The notes: generated by a model from the sequence alone, not told the origin. DNA of 64,000 bases from an uncultured Opitutales bacterium (GCA_934613645.1 CAKTTC010000005.1:1-64000), one strand, 5' to 3'; counted from the first letter of the stretch, positions 34,747 to 43,167 are shown. Numbers and translations: made by a program.

Positions 34747-35592
34747 ATGAAGAAGTTTTTCGCTTTCTGTTTATTTACATTCGCCTGCTTAAATGTTTTT
34801 GCGGAAGATTTAAACGTATCTGGCCCCGATCTAAAAGCATCTAATGAAAAAAACATACCGAAAGAGTATTTTGCAGACCAAGTCGGATTCCTCGAAAATC
34901 TATGTGAATCAGCCAGAGGGCTTAGGTATCCGGCAAAAGGCAGATATGCCGATATAGCCATTTCTCTTGCATTATATTATCTCGGATTTCCCAAAGAAAT
35001 ATTGCTTTCAATCTACAACTATCATGACCGTAAACCCAATATGTGCCCAGCGCCTGAATTTAAGCCGCTTTTGGTTCGCGGGAAAATCAGAGACGCTAAA
35101 AAGGCAATTTATTGGATGAAGACTTCCGACTATTTTGCATGGGGAGTTCCCGACGTGACTGAGTTTCATTATTATTTCTTAAAAAAATTTCGTTTTGAAG
35201 GATTGGACGGCAAAGAAAAACAGGCTGAAGAAATTAAAAACCTCTTAAAATACGCATTCGCGAATAAAGAAGACGACAAGGAAACAATGGAGAAAAGATT
35301 CGCCAATTTAAAGCAATACGCGTCCTCTGGGTGGGGTGAAGGCGATGTCCATAACGGGATTATAGGTTATATGTTTTACAGAGGGATTGGCGTTAAAAAA
35401 GATATATGGAAAGCAAAACTCCACGCAAGCATTACATACATCTCTTTCTGGAAAAATTTTTATACAGGTTATGCCGCACCTCTTGATCAAGAATACGCGC
35501 GCTTTTTACTAAAGGCAATAGATACTGATGAATCAAAAAAAATCCTCGCCGATATTGAACGCGGCGTTTACGACAAAAAAGCGGAGCAGTAA
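34747..35592 (+). CDS. Exported Sel1-like repeat protein, array family B (copy B3)
   Basis: 281 aa with a signal peptide (MKKFFAFCLFTFACLNVFA). It is a tandem duplicate of B2, 59 bp downstream on the same strand; the last 80 residues are nearly identical. Differences cluster at the mature N-terminus and at residues about 165-205. It is convergent with A4, whose stop lies 32 bp beyond. Confidence 0.75.
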   Translation: MKKFFAFCLFTFACLNVFAEDLNVSGPDLKASNEKNIPKEYFADQVGFLENLCESARGLRYPAKGRYADIAISLALYYLGFPKEILLSIYNYHDRKPNMCPAPEFKPLLVRGKIRDAKKAIYWMKTSDYFAWGVPDVTEFHYYFLKKFRFEGLDGKEKQAEEIKNLLKYAFANKEDDKETMEKRFANLKQYASSGWGEGDVHNGIIGYMFYRGIGVKKDIWKAKLHASITYISFWKNFYTGYAAPLDQEYARFLLKAIDTDESKKILADIERGVYDKKAEQ

Positions 35593-35624
35593 TTCTGCCC
35601 CGCCGAAAAATATGCACAAATTGA

Positions 35625-36269
35625 TTAGCGTTCCAATTTTTTGATGAGCTTTTCTTCCACAAGCTCTATCTTCAGCCCCTTCACTGAATAGACCGAACGA
35701 ACAAGCCCTTCGTCTATTTCATTGGAATATACCGTTATTTTGCCTTTCTCGGGAACTATCTTTCCCAACCTGCACCTAATAGGAGTCTCGGAATATTCAC
35801 CAAATCTTGCCTTTTTGCCGTCATACGGCCACCGCTCAAGTTTCCACGTCGAGGGATCGTCTGGTTCGCCGAAAATCAAATAGATATCAAGAAAAGTGGC
35901 ATTCCCCCCGAATTGGTATTCTATGAGCAATTCACTTTTGCCATCGGCGTTAATGTCCAATGTACTAAATTTCAGTTCACAACCACCACGTATTGCGTCA
36001 AAAATGAACGGATACCCATTTACATCACTTGCAACCAAATAATGAAACATATATGCCCAGTCGGTTTTTTCTCTATCTATCCAAAAACTCTGCACCCCTG
36101 TAAGCCACTGTTGGGTTGGATTTACACGCGTAAAATTTTCGTCATAAATAAAACGTAGACTTTCCGAATACTTAGCATACGTCTCGGGTTTTCCGATTTT
36201 TGCCGACCCCATGTAGTCGGCAAAGATCGCAACTGCACTCAATAGATATATTGCCAATATTTTCTTCAT
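35625..36269 (-). CDS. Exported small protein, array family A (copy A4), next to the lysozyme-like gene
   Basis: 214 aa from the ATG at 36269, starting a signal peptide (MKKILAIYLLSAVAIFA). It is nearly identical to A1 outside a variable window (about 62-125). It begins 7 bp after the stop of the zincin/lysozyme-like gene on the same strand, so the two are almost certainly co-transcribed. A periplasmic protein encoded directly behind a putative peptidoglycan hydrolase is the arrangement expected of an immunity protein or inhibitor. The DINADGKSELL segment may bind calcium. Function inferred from context only. Confidence 0.75.
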   Translation of the reverse strand: MKKILAIYLLSAVAIFADYMGSAKIGKPETYAKYSESLRFIYDENFTRVNPTQQWLTGVQSFWIDREKTDWAYMFHYLVASDVNGYPFIFDAIRGGCELKFSTLDINADGKSELLIEYQFGGNATFLDIYLIFGEPDDPSTWKLERWPYDGKKARFGEYSETPIRCRLGKIVPEKGKITVYSNEIDEGLVRSVYSVKGLKIELVEEKLIKKLER

Positions 36270-36276
36270 AAAAATA

Positions 36277-37761
36277 TTATTTATTATATTTTTTCCATTT
36301 TTCAATAAATTGTTTAATTTTACTTTTGTCTTTGCTTCCATTATACCATTTAAACCAATATTTTGCTTGAGCTTTTATATCTCCACATTTAGGGAGCGGA
36401 ATATCATTCCCATAACAATACTTAAATCTTGCTAAAATTATTGAGAAAAGATGATTTTGAGATACCAAGGAATAACGTATTATTCCGTCCTTCGGAGCAA
36501 AATACTTTTTTAATTTTTCCCAAATTTCAGGATATTTTTTAGGAATATATTTTTTCACTAAACTATTGAAAGTTCTTTCTTCAATTTGCATAAGACCGTT
36601 TGCAATACCGCTTTTATCTTGAGGGCGAGGGATCAAGTCTGTTTCTTGAATAGCAGTGCCAAGCAATAATTCACGTGCTTCTGGCGTGTTGAACCTATTC
36701 TTACTTCCCGCCAGTTCATCAAGAAGCGAAAGAGCCTTATTTATAAGATCCTTTGTTTCGGGAACAGTAAACGCCTTTCTTTGTTTTTTTGTTTTCTTTT
36801 TCTTCTCCTCTTCTTCCTTTGTTTTTTTGGAGTTGGTGGGTTTTTCGTCCTTGTTTTCCTTTTCTTCAGTGGATTCGGTGGAAGCGGAATCGGGTTGTTT
36901 TTCGGGGGTGTTTGTTGTTTGTGTTTTGTGTGATTGCTGCGAAATCGACGCGTCGCCCGAACTTCCCGCGCCGCCTGCGCCGCCGCCCTCGCTCACCCAT
37001 TGACCGCCGTTCGACTGTCCTTTGGGCGCGCGCAACTGGTCGGGGCGATACGGCATTTCTTCGCCATCGTGTTCCGATTCATCGCCATTTTCCTGTTCGT
37101 CTTCGCCGCATTCCGATTCTCCGCCGTCCCCGTCGGCAACGCCGCTTTCATCTGCGCCGTCGGCAGTTGAAGAACCGTCTTCCTCGCTGTCCGTTTCGTC
37201 AACGTCCGATTCCCCCGACTCCCCTTTGCCCAAAAGCTCGTCTATATCCATTTTTCCCGAAACAAGCAGCGCAAAGTTGCGCACGCACTCGGCACTGTCG
37301 GGAGAGCCGCTTTCGGCGTCGGATTTCAGCCCGCACAAATGCGCCGCCTCGTGCAGAAGCACGCTTGGTCTGTCGTTTTCGGGGTCGGAATCCTCGGCAA
37401 AAAACGCGTCGTATAGGCTGATTGTGTTTGTAGCCGCGTCCGCGCTTGCAAGCACTTCGGGCGAACGTCCGTTTTTGTCAACGAACACTTTTTTCAGCAG
37501 AAACCCGACGCCCTCGAACACCTCGGGCACTGCGCGAAAAACGTCGCACACGCGCCGCTTTGCAACCGCGCCCGACTCCCCGAACACCGCGGCGAACTCC
37601 GTGTCAACACCGCCGTCGGAAAGCCTTTCGGCACACGACTGCGCAAGCTCCACCGCGCCTTTCACCGCGTTTTCAATGAACACTGCCCTTTCGGCTTTCA
37701 CCGACGCCGCGTTCAACTTTATTGTATATGTTTTGTTTTTGACTCTTATTTGTCTTTCCAT
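36277..37761 (-). CDS. Zincin plus lysozyme-like modular protein (candidate polymorphic toxin)
   Basis: 494 aa from the ATG at 37761; no signal peptide. Residues 1-170 form a domain ending in the zinc motif HEAAH (137-141), followed by LCGLKSD and DSAECVRNFALL, like aspzincin (M35-type) peptidases. Residues about 173-235 are a Glu/Asp/Gly/Ser-rich acidic linker. GQSNGGQW (248-255) resembles a short motif common in phage-structural and toxin linkers. A Lys/Glu-rich stretch (about 302-329) leads to the C-terminal domain (about 357-494) with IQETDL (candidate catalytic Glu373) and NGLMQIEERTF, the pattern of lytic transglycosylase/lysozyme folds. Base composition changes from GC-rich to AT-rich in the linker, as in toxins with exchangeable C-termini. 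The family-A gene follows after 7 bp. Confidence 0.6.
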   Translation of the reverse strand: MERQIRVKNKTYTIKLNAASVKAERAVFIENAVKGAVELAQSCAERLSDGGVDTEFAAVFGESGAVAKRRVCDVFRAVPEVFEGVGFLLKKVFVDKNGRSPEVLASADAATNTISLYDAFFAEDSDPENDRPSVLLHEAAHLCGLKSDAESGSPDSAECVRNFALLVSGKMDIDELLGKGESGESDVDETDSEEDGSSTADGADESGVADGDGGESECGEDEQENGDESEHDGEEMPYRPDQLRAPKGQSNGGQWVSEGGGAGGAGSSGDASISQQSHKTQTTNTPEKQPDSASTESTEEKENKDEKPTNSKKTKEEEEKKKKTKKQRKAFTVPETKDLINKALSLLDELAGSKNRFNTPEARELLLGTAIQETDLIPRPQDKSGIANGLMQIEERTFNSLVKKYIPKKYPEIWEKLKKYFAPKDGIIRYSLVSQNHLFSIILARFKYCYGNDIPLPKCGDIKAQAKYWFKWYNGSKDKSKIKQFIEKWKKYNK

Positions 37762-38109
37762 TCCGTCATCATACACAACCTCCGCCGACCGCGCAAAATA
37801 ACTTTGGCAATTTTTGAATAAACACGCTGCCGCCAAACCAGCCGCCGCGCCCTTGTCCTCTCTCCCCGCACACGCACAACCGCGCCACACTTCGCATTTT
37901 CACCCGCACTCCCATTACGTTCCCCTCGCGCCTTGACACACACCCACACTGCACTTCCCCGCTTCACCCTCCGTCCTATCTGCTATTTGCTTGACTCCCG
38001 CTTCGCGCGCTTATTTACTTTTCCTCATTGGTATCGCCGCTTGTGTGTAGCGGTTCGCGCGCAATACAATCGGCATTTATTACATGTTAAATACAGGAAA
38101 GAAAGAAGT
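37762..38109 (+). promoter_or_regulatory. 348-bp divergent intergenic region with candidate promoter
   Basis: No gene is seen. A plausible sigma-70 promoter for the gene at 38110 is TTGTGT (38041-38046), 18 bp, TACAAT (38065-38070). A Shine-Dalgarno-like AGGAAAGAAAG precedes the ATG. The central part is C-rich and featureless. Confidence 0.4.
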
Positions 38110-39921
38110 ATGAAAATTCGGAATCTGTTTTGCGCCGCGCTCTCGTTCGCGGCACTGTCGGCGTCGGCAATGGTCGACAGCGTTCAAATGTTCGTCCAAA
38201 GGCTCGACGGCAGCTCCTACACAGAAACGCTCAAGCTCGAAAAAATCGCCCCCGACACCCTCCGCCTAAAACTCCCCTTCGCCAAATACGCCCCGTGGCA
38301 GTGGAAGAAAATAAACTTCATCGACTTCTACAGCGAAGACGCCACCGCAGCCAAGGGCGAAGACGGCTACTGGGTGAACTCGGGCGGCGCGCTCGGCACT
38401 TTCCGCGCCGACAACGGGCTTATCAGCGGCGAAAGCAAGCGCAACCCCATGCAAATGTGGGGCTTCAAAAAGGGCGACGAAGCGTTCGTTGCAATCGTCA
38501 AAAGCATGAAATATGAGTTCGGGCTTTTCGTGGAGGTCAAAAACGGAATCTACAAAGTCTTCCCGCGCTTCTACATAGCCGACATCGGCATGCCCATTTA
38601 TCAGGACATTGTAATAGACTTCACCTACTTCAAGGGCAAGAAGGCGAACTACTCATCAATGGGCAAGGCCTACCGCAAGTATCAGCTTGAGCGCGGCGAA
38701 GTAAAGCCCCTGCGCGAACGCATCAAAGGCAACCCGCGCCTGAAGTATATGAGCGAATCAATCTACATGAAGATGATGATGGCCTCGTTCATGCGCCAAA
38801 GCGAAACCCACCTGAACCGCGGCTACCACTGGAAAAACGTAGACGCCCCCAATATTCAGGTATACCGCAATTTCGACAACATGATGAACGTGCTTAAAAA
38901 GCTCAAGGAAATCGGCGTAGAAAAAGCCGACATCGTCGTGACCAACTGGAATTGGCGTTCCAACGGCCGCTGCCCAATCTACGGCGTGGCAGAACCCGAA
39001 CTCGGCGGAAACGCAAAGTGCCGCGAGCTCACCGCCCTCGCCAAAAAGCTCGGCTACCAAATTTCGCCGCACATAATCCATACCGAAAACTACACGGTCT
39101 CTCCCGCGTTCGACAAAAGCGACCTCGCCCTCCAGCAAAACGGCGGCTATATCCACTACGACGGCATGGGCGGCGAAGCCTATCGCCCCTGCTGGAAACA
39201 GGTCTACTACAAGCAGGTTCTGGAGAACTACACAAACATACAACAGCTCGGCTTCAACGGCGTGCTGCACATCGACGTGACCTCGGCAATCCCGCCCTAC
39301 CCGTGCTTCGACCTCTCCCACCCCTGCACCAATAACGACACCGCCTACTACATGAACCAAGTAGGACTCCTCTCCGACACGTTCTTCGGCGGCTGGACAA
39401 GCGAATCCTCCTACGACCAAACCGCCAACACGCTCGACTACGTTCTCTACGCCTCGGGCTGGACAAAAGAACGCAGCCACCCGCTCATCGACAAAATCGT
39501 GCCCATCTGGCAGATTGCCTACCACGGAATCATAATGAGCAACCCGTTCGCCTCCACAATAGACTACAACATAGACAACAAATACCGCAACGGCTGGGGC
39601 CCGTGCCGCTGGGAAGACGCCGCCCGCCGACGCCTGAAACTTGTGGAGTTCGGCGGCCGCCCCTCATACTACTGGGCACTGGTGAGCGACAAAGCCGACT
39701 TCGCAAACATCAAAAAAGCGCAGGACGAATACAAGCCCATGCAATACCTGCAATACGAATTCATTGACCTGCACAAAGAAATTGCACCCGACGTTTTCCT
39801 TACAAAATACTCCGACGGCAGCCGCGTTATCACGAACTACACCGAAAAAGACTTCAACTACAAAAACTACGGCATAGTAAAAGCCCTCGACTACAAACTA
39901 TTTAAACCCACCAAAAAATAA
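38110..39921 (+). CDS. Exported TIM-barrel glycosidase-like protein (DUF5696-like), paralogue of 5336-7138
   Basis: 603 aa from the ATG at 38110 with a signal peptide (MKIRNLFCAALSFAALSASA); the upstream in-frame ATG lacks one. The layout matches the gene at 5336: a beta-rich first third, GYWVNSGGALGTFRADNG, YRKYQLERGEVKPLRER, a barrel with ADIVVTNWNWRSNGR, YQISPHIIHTENYT, GVLHIDVTSAIPPYPCFD and WTSESSYDQTANTLDY, then KIVPIWQIAYHGIIMSNP. It was probably a sugar-locus gene before the array was inserted or expanded next to it. Enzymatic activity is inferred. Confidence 0.6.
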   Translation: MKIRNLFCAALSFAALSASAMVDSVQMFVQRLDGSSYTETLKLEKIAPDTLRLKLPFAKYAPWQWKKINFIDFYSEDATAAKGEDGYWVNSGGALGTFRADNGLISGESKRNPMQMWGFKKGDEAFVAIVKSMKYEFGLFVEVKNGIYKVFPRFYIADIGMPIYQDIVIDFTYFKGKKANYSSMGKAYRKYQLERGEVKPLRERIKGNPRLKYMSESIYMKMMMASFMRQSETHLNRGYHWKNVDAPNIQVYRNFDNMMNVLKKLKEIGVEKADIVVTNWNWRSNGRCPIYGVAEPELGGNAKCRELTALAKKLGYQISPHIIHTENYTVSPAFDKSDLALQQNGGYIHYDGMGGEAYRPCWKQVYYKQVLENYTNIQQLGFNGVLHIDVTSAIPPYPCFDLSHPCTNNDTAYYMNQVGLLSDTFFGGWTSESSYDQTANTLDYVLYASGWTKERSHPLIDKIVPIWQIAYHGIIMSNPFASTIDYNIDNKYRNGWGPCRWEDAARRRLKLVEFGGRPSYYWALVSDKADFANIKKAQDEYKPMQYLQYEFIDLHKEIAPDVFLTKYSDGSRVITNYTEKDFNYKNYGIVKALDYKLFKPTKK

Positions 39922-39929
39922 TTTTTTAC

Positions 39930-40102
39930 ATGTTGGTAAGTGGCGCAAATTGGCTACGCCAATGTTGCTTTGCTTTAAGCAGAAGCCAAAGGCGAACGGG
40001 CGTTGCCCGTCGCCGCCACTTTTTAAAACGTCAACTTCAACTAATGAGCAAAGCGGAATTGGCTATGCCAATCCGCGCCGCTTTAGGAATTATAAAAAAT
40101 TC
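39930..40102. repeat. R1 palindromic repeats (three units)
   Basis: Inner palindromes are ATTGGCTACGCCAAT (near 39951), ACGGGCGTTGCCCGT (near 39997) and ATTGGCTATGCCAAT (near 40058), with the usual CAAAG and CGCCGCCACTTT flanks in either orientation. The 528-bp gap 39922-40449 is entirely R1 and R2. Confidence 0.8.
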
Positions 40103-40445
40103 AAAAGTGCGAGGCTCGAGGCAGGACTTTATTAGATTTTAGCGCGCTCCTATCGTCGCTATGCTCTTGGCTTCGCCAATTCAACGTAGACGGGCTGAAG
40201 CCCGTGACCACAAAAGTTGCGAAGCAAGCTTTTGGGGGAAGCTTTGGCGTAAGCCAAAGACCCCGAGCGAAGCGAGTGGGCGAGACGAGCACCACTGTGC
40301 GAGCGAGTTCAATCCGAAATAAAATCGAATGATGCCCGAGAGCGTTTGCTTCGACGAGTTTTTAAATCAAAAGGTGGAACGTTCGTTCCGCCTAACTTAA
40401 AAAAATAAAAACTCGTCGGCGAAGCAAACGCGTCCTCGCGCTTTT
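40103..40445 (-). mobile_element. R2 inverted-repeat element, copy a (343 bp)
   Basis: The outer 12-bp terminal inverted repeats are AAAAGTGCGAGG (40103-40114) and CCTCGCGCTTTT (40434-40445). Inside the right end (plus strand) a long hairpin has arms GCGTTTGCTTCGCCGACGAG and its complement, followed by the conserved CTCTCGGGCATCATTCGAT. Relative to copies b and c it carries about 160 extra bases with further stem-loops, including a GTTGC..GCAAGC hairpin also found near 56965. It is non-coding. It ends 4 bp from the recombinase stop. Confidence 0.65.
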
Positions 40446-40449
40446 GAAA

Positions 40450-41592
40450 TCAGGAGTTAAAGAAGGCGCGGGCGTCGGCCTTGGATATGCCGTGCATGTT
40501 GATGTATCGGGAGCGGAGGAGGGCGAGGTCGCGGTGTCCCATGTTGAGCTGTAGGCGGGGCAAGTCGGCGTAGTGCTTGGCGTGGAAACTCGCGTAGGTG
40601 TGGCGGAGAACGTCGCAGACCCAGCGGCCGCGGAAGCCGGAGCTGTCGCGGATCTCGCGCCAACGCCGTTCCCAGTTGCGCGGGCAAATCTTCCCGCCGT
40701 CGGACTGCGCGCGGGGGGCTTCCAAAATCCTGCCGAGCGCGGGCGGAATCTCGACCTGCCGCACGCCACCTGTTTTGGAGCACTGCGAGCGAACAGTGAT
40801 TGTCTTCTCGTCGGCGTCGATGTCTCGCCACGTCAGCCGCCGCACCTCTCTCGGCCGAATCCCGCTGTAGACCAAAAGCGCGGCACAGACGGCACAACTT
40901 TGACCTTCGCGCTGCGCAGTCTTTATCAAACGCTGCGTCTCAAATAGCTTCAGCGGCTTGATTTCCCGCTCAACGACTTTCCGCCGCTCGACGCGCTTTA
41001 TGGGATTGCGCCCGCACCAGTCGCGACACAGGGCGAACTCGAATAACGCGTGCAACATCGCCCGCGCCTTGTTGTGCTGCGGCGCAGTTTGGAACGACCG
41101 CCCGAGCCACTCGGCACAGTCGTTCGGGGTAAATTCCGAAAAGTTTTTCGCGGCGAAATCGGGCTTGAAGCGCATCAGCCGCCCGAAAATCCAGCGAATG
41201 TCGCGCAGTGAGTCGGGGCGCAAATGACGCTTGCTTTCGAGGAAAATTTCGTAGCCGCGCAGGAGGGGCATTTCGCAGTCGCGCACGTTGCGCCGCCCCG
41301 CGTCGATTACCTTCGCGCAGTATTCGAGGTCGGACACGGCCGACTTCTTGCAGTCTAAAATGCTTCTAATCAGCCGCGCGGCGTCAATTATAGAGACGTC
41401 AACACCCTGTAAAATGTGCTTGGCAGCTTTGTATTCTTCGTTCGTCGTATTCATAATACTGTTGTCAAATATTTTTTTTGTAAAAAACGGAACAAGTTGA
41501 ACAATATCGACTTTTTGCGAGTCTATCCTTGCCCTTTCGATGTTGGTTTGCAAAATCCCATACCCTAACATACCCGTTATGTTCTTTTCCAT
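40450..41592 (-). CDS. Tyrosine recombinase / integrase
   Basis: About 380 aa; the start is uncertain. The ATG at 41619 lies upstream of a TATAAT and is unlikely, so 41592 is used; 41454 is also possible. An N-terminal SAM-like core-binding domain (LRGYEIFLESKRHLRPDSLRD) precedes the catalytic domain. Arg is in YSGIRPREVRRLTW and Lys in SQCSKTGGVRQVEI. The box II segment is DVLRHTYASF, where the usual first His is Asp. HRDLALLRSRYIN carries the His and nucleophile Tyr. It is a solitary gene with no excisionase or cargo recognised. Its 3' end abuts R2 copy a, which raises the possibility that the enzyme acts on the repeats; this is untested. Confidence 0.85.
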   Translation of the reverse strand: MEKNITGMLGYGILQTNIERARIDSQKVDIVQLVPFFTKKIFDNSIMNTTNEEYKAAKHILQGVDVSIIDAARLIRSILDCKKSAVSDLEYCAKVIDAGRRNVRDCEMPLLRGYEIFLESKRHLRPDSLRDIRWIFGRLMRFKPDFAAKNFSEFTPNDCAEWLGRSFQTAPQHNKARAMLHALFEFALCRDWCGRNPIKRVERRKVVEREIKPLKLFETQRLIKTAQREGQSCAVCAALLVYSGIRPREVRRLTWRDIDADEKTITVRSQCSKTGGVRQVEIPPALGRILEAPRAQSDGGKICPRNWERRWREIRDSSGFRGRWVCDVLRHTYASFHAKHYADLPRLQLNMGHRDLALLRSRYINMHGISKADARAFFNS

Positions 41593-41605
41593 CAAAATGT
41601 TAAAA

Positions 41606-41638
41606 ATATTATAAAGCATATAGTATTATGAATACTAT
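41606..41638 (-). promoter_or_regulatory. Recombinase promoter with palindromic operator
   Basis: A perfect 8-bp inverted repeat ATAGTATT / AATACTAT (41620-41638, 3-base spacer) lies where the -35 of a minus-strand promoter would be; TATAAT is at 41613-41608. A dimeric repressor binding here could control the recombinase and perhaps the divergent PEP-CTERM gene. Confidence 0.45.
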
Positions 41639-41685
41639 GGTCATTGTTATTTATTTCTATAAAAACAATGAGCAAAGGTATGTAT

Positions 41686-42702
41686 ATGAAAAACAAAGTA
41701 ATATGTCTGCTGTTTTTGTTAACTACTACGTTCGCATTCGCTAATAAGAGCTTTACTACCGATGGCGAAGTGGTCACGTCCGACGTTAAGGATCAAGCCT
41801 ACATATATGTTGGAAATAGCCCGTATTGGGGCGGTTCGCAGCCACATGTAGATCTTATTGTAGATAAGAACGTTTCTTTTACAGGATTTCAATATTTGAA
41901 TATTTACGACACCAACTCTGTCACGTTTAAAGGGGGCAATACGGTATCGGGCGGACAAATCAGTCTCTCTGCAAATTCTTCTTTGTATGCCACAAATACA
42001 ACGTTTAATTTGACAACGTTTGATATGGGCGGTGCAAATAACGCCAAAGCCGAAATAATCGGCGGCGTGTTCAATGTAGACAGATTGGGCGTTATTGATT
42101 CGGCAAGTATTGTATTTGACGGAGTAAGCGGCAAAATCGGCTCAATGACAAAACGCGGGGCTGTAAACGGCGGCGAAGAATCGCTGTTTAACATGACGCT
42201 GAAAAACGGTTCGTCAATGGAAGTTTCGCCCGCATATTTGGGGGCTTTGTGCGCAAACGTCTATCTTGAAAGCGGTTCGTCGCTTACCGTCGGAACGAAA
42301 CTTAACACGGGAACTGAAATTGTAGTCGGCTCGGGTTGCTCAATGACTGTAAAGGGAGATTTAACCACAACAAAATCCCTCACCGTTGCAAGCGACGCAA
42401 CTATTTCGGCGAGCGGGTTCAACTTCGAAAAGTTGACGATAACTTTTGACGAAGACTTCACTGCCGACTCCGACGTTTCATTCAATCTCGAAGACATTTT
42501 CGGCGATCAGGCGGGCTTGGTTCTTTCCGCGCTCGAAGCGGGCGACTTTACCGTAAGCGGCAACAACGGCGAATTTTCGGCAAGCATCGACGGCGGCACG
42601 ATTCACATCGACACCCAAGTTATCCCCGAGCCTGCTACAGTGGCTGTAATTTTCGGAATCTTTGCGCTGGGCTTAGCGGCCTACCGCAAACGCAGTAAAT
42701 AG
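41686..42702 (+). CDS. PEP-CTERM surface protein
   Basis: 338 aa from the ATG at 41686, preceded by AAAGG and starting a signal peptide (MKNKVICLLFLLTTTFAFA). The mature part is a Gly/Asn/Thr-rich beta-helix-like sequence (FKGGNTVSGG, LYATNTTFNLTTF). The C-terminus is a PEP-CTERM signal: Val-Ile-Pro-Glu-Pro, a hydrophobic helix, then AYRKRSK, as recognised by exosortase. No exosortase is in the window. It is similar to the broken gene at 43204. Confidence 0.85.
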   Translation: MKNKVICLLFLLTTTFAFANKSFTTDGEVVTSDVKDQAYIYVGNSPYWGGSQPHVDLIVDKNVSFTGFQYLNIYDTNSVTFKGGNTVSGGQISLSANSSLYATNTTFNLTTFDMGGANNAKAEIIGGVFNVDRLGVIDSASIVFDGVSGKIGSMTKRGAVNGGEESLFNMTLKNGSSMEVSPAYLGALCANVYLESGSSLTVGTKLNTGTEIVVGSGCSMTVKGDLTTTKSLTVASDATISASGFNFEKLTITFDEDFTADSDVSFNLEDIFGDQAGLVLSALEAGDFTVSGNNGEFSASIDGGTIHIDTQVIPEPATVAVIFGIFALGLAAYRKRSK

Positions 42703-42730
42703 TAATATATTCATAGTTCGCGTTAATAAA

Positions 42731-42863
42731 ACCCAATCGGGTCTCGGGCAGGGAGAAATGGGTTCGGGCGGCAACGGAGTTCTTATGCTTCCTCCGCGGT
42801 CGGTCGAACCCGAGGAAAAAGCCAAAATTCTTCCGCGCCCGAGTTCCGAAAGGGCCAATTTTT
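42731..42863 (+). ncRNA. Structured RNA candidate (6S-like long hairpin)
   Basis: A rod-like structure can be drawn by hand. The closing stem has CCC (42732-42734) with GGG (42852-42854) and TCGGG-T-CTCGGGC (42737-42749) with GCCCGAG-T-TCCGA (42837-42849). A large asymmetric central bubble (10 nt against about 25 nt) has a possible small GGAA/TTCC hairpin on its 3' side. An inner stem GGGTTCG / CGAACCC (42760-42766 / 42805-42811) leads to an apical stem CGGAG/CTCCG. A run of seven T follows, acting as a terminator. This outline resembles 6S RNA but has no sequence hallmark that proves it. It could instead be a leader of the gene at 42868. Confidence 0.45.
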
Positions 42864-42867
42864 TTCA

Positions 42868-43167
42868 ATGAAGAACCTGAAAAGTTCGGAACTCGGCGAA
42901 TGGGCGGCGGCACAAGACATAGGGATTGTCGCGCCCATTTTGGTCGTTTTGTGCATAGTGGTATTGGGGTGTATGTTCTGCAAAATAAACTACTCCGAAG
43001 ACTACGAAAATATGGATAAATTCCTCGCCTCGGGCGGCGACAAAACAAACGCCGAAGCATACTCAAAATATATCGAATCAAGAAAAAGAAAATTCAACGC
43101 AATGATTGTCGCGGCTTTGGCAGTCGTAATAACAGCATACATTGCGCTCATCGTATCTCTCGCCTAA
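42868..43167 (+). CDS. Small two-helix membrane protein
   Basis: 99 aa, unrecognised. There are two hydrophobic helices (VAPILVVLCIVVLGCMF at about 21-37 and MIVAALAVVITAYIALIVSLA at the C-terminus) joined by a charged loop with YSKYIESRKRKF. No clear Shine-Dalgarno: the ATG follows the T-run of the structured RNA by a few bases. Either it is expressed through that RNA or its start is misplaced. Confidence 0.55.
   Translation: MKNLKSSELGEWAAAQDIGIVAPILVVLCIVVLGCMFCKINYSEDYENMDKFLASGGDKTNAEAYSKYIESRKRKFNAMIVAALAVVITAYIALIVSLA

Noticed and set aside
30859..37761. Type VI secretion or contact-dependent inhibition locus
   Set aside because: No Hcp, VgrG, PAAR, Rhs, CdiA/CdiB or membrane-complex genes occur in the window. 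Only an effector-immunity-like pairing is supported.
40450..41592. Integrated prophage or ICE anchored by the recombinase
   Set aside because: No phage structural, replication or conjugation genes flank it, and no att duplication was found at the tRNA-Lys or nearby.
42731..42863. SRP (4.5S) RNA or RNase P RNA
   Set aside because: The conserved SRP apical motif and the RNase P core sequences are absent from this structured region.
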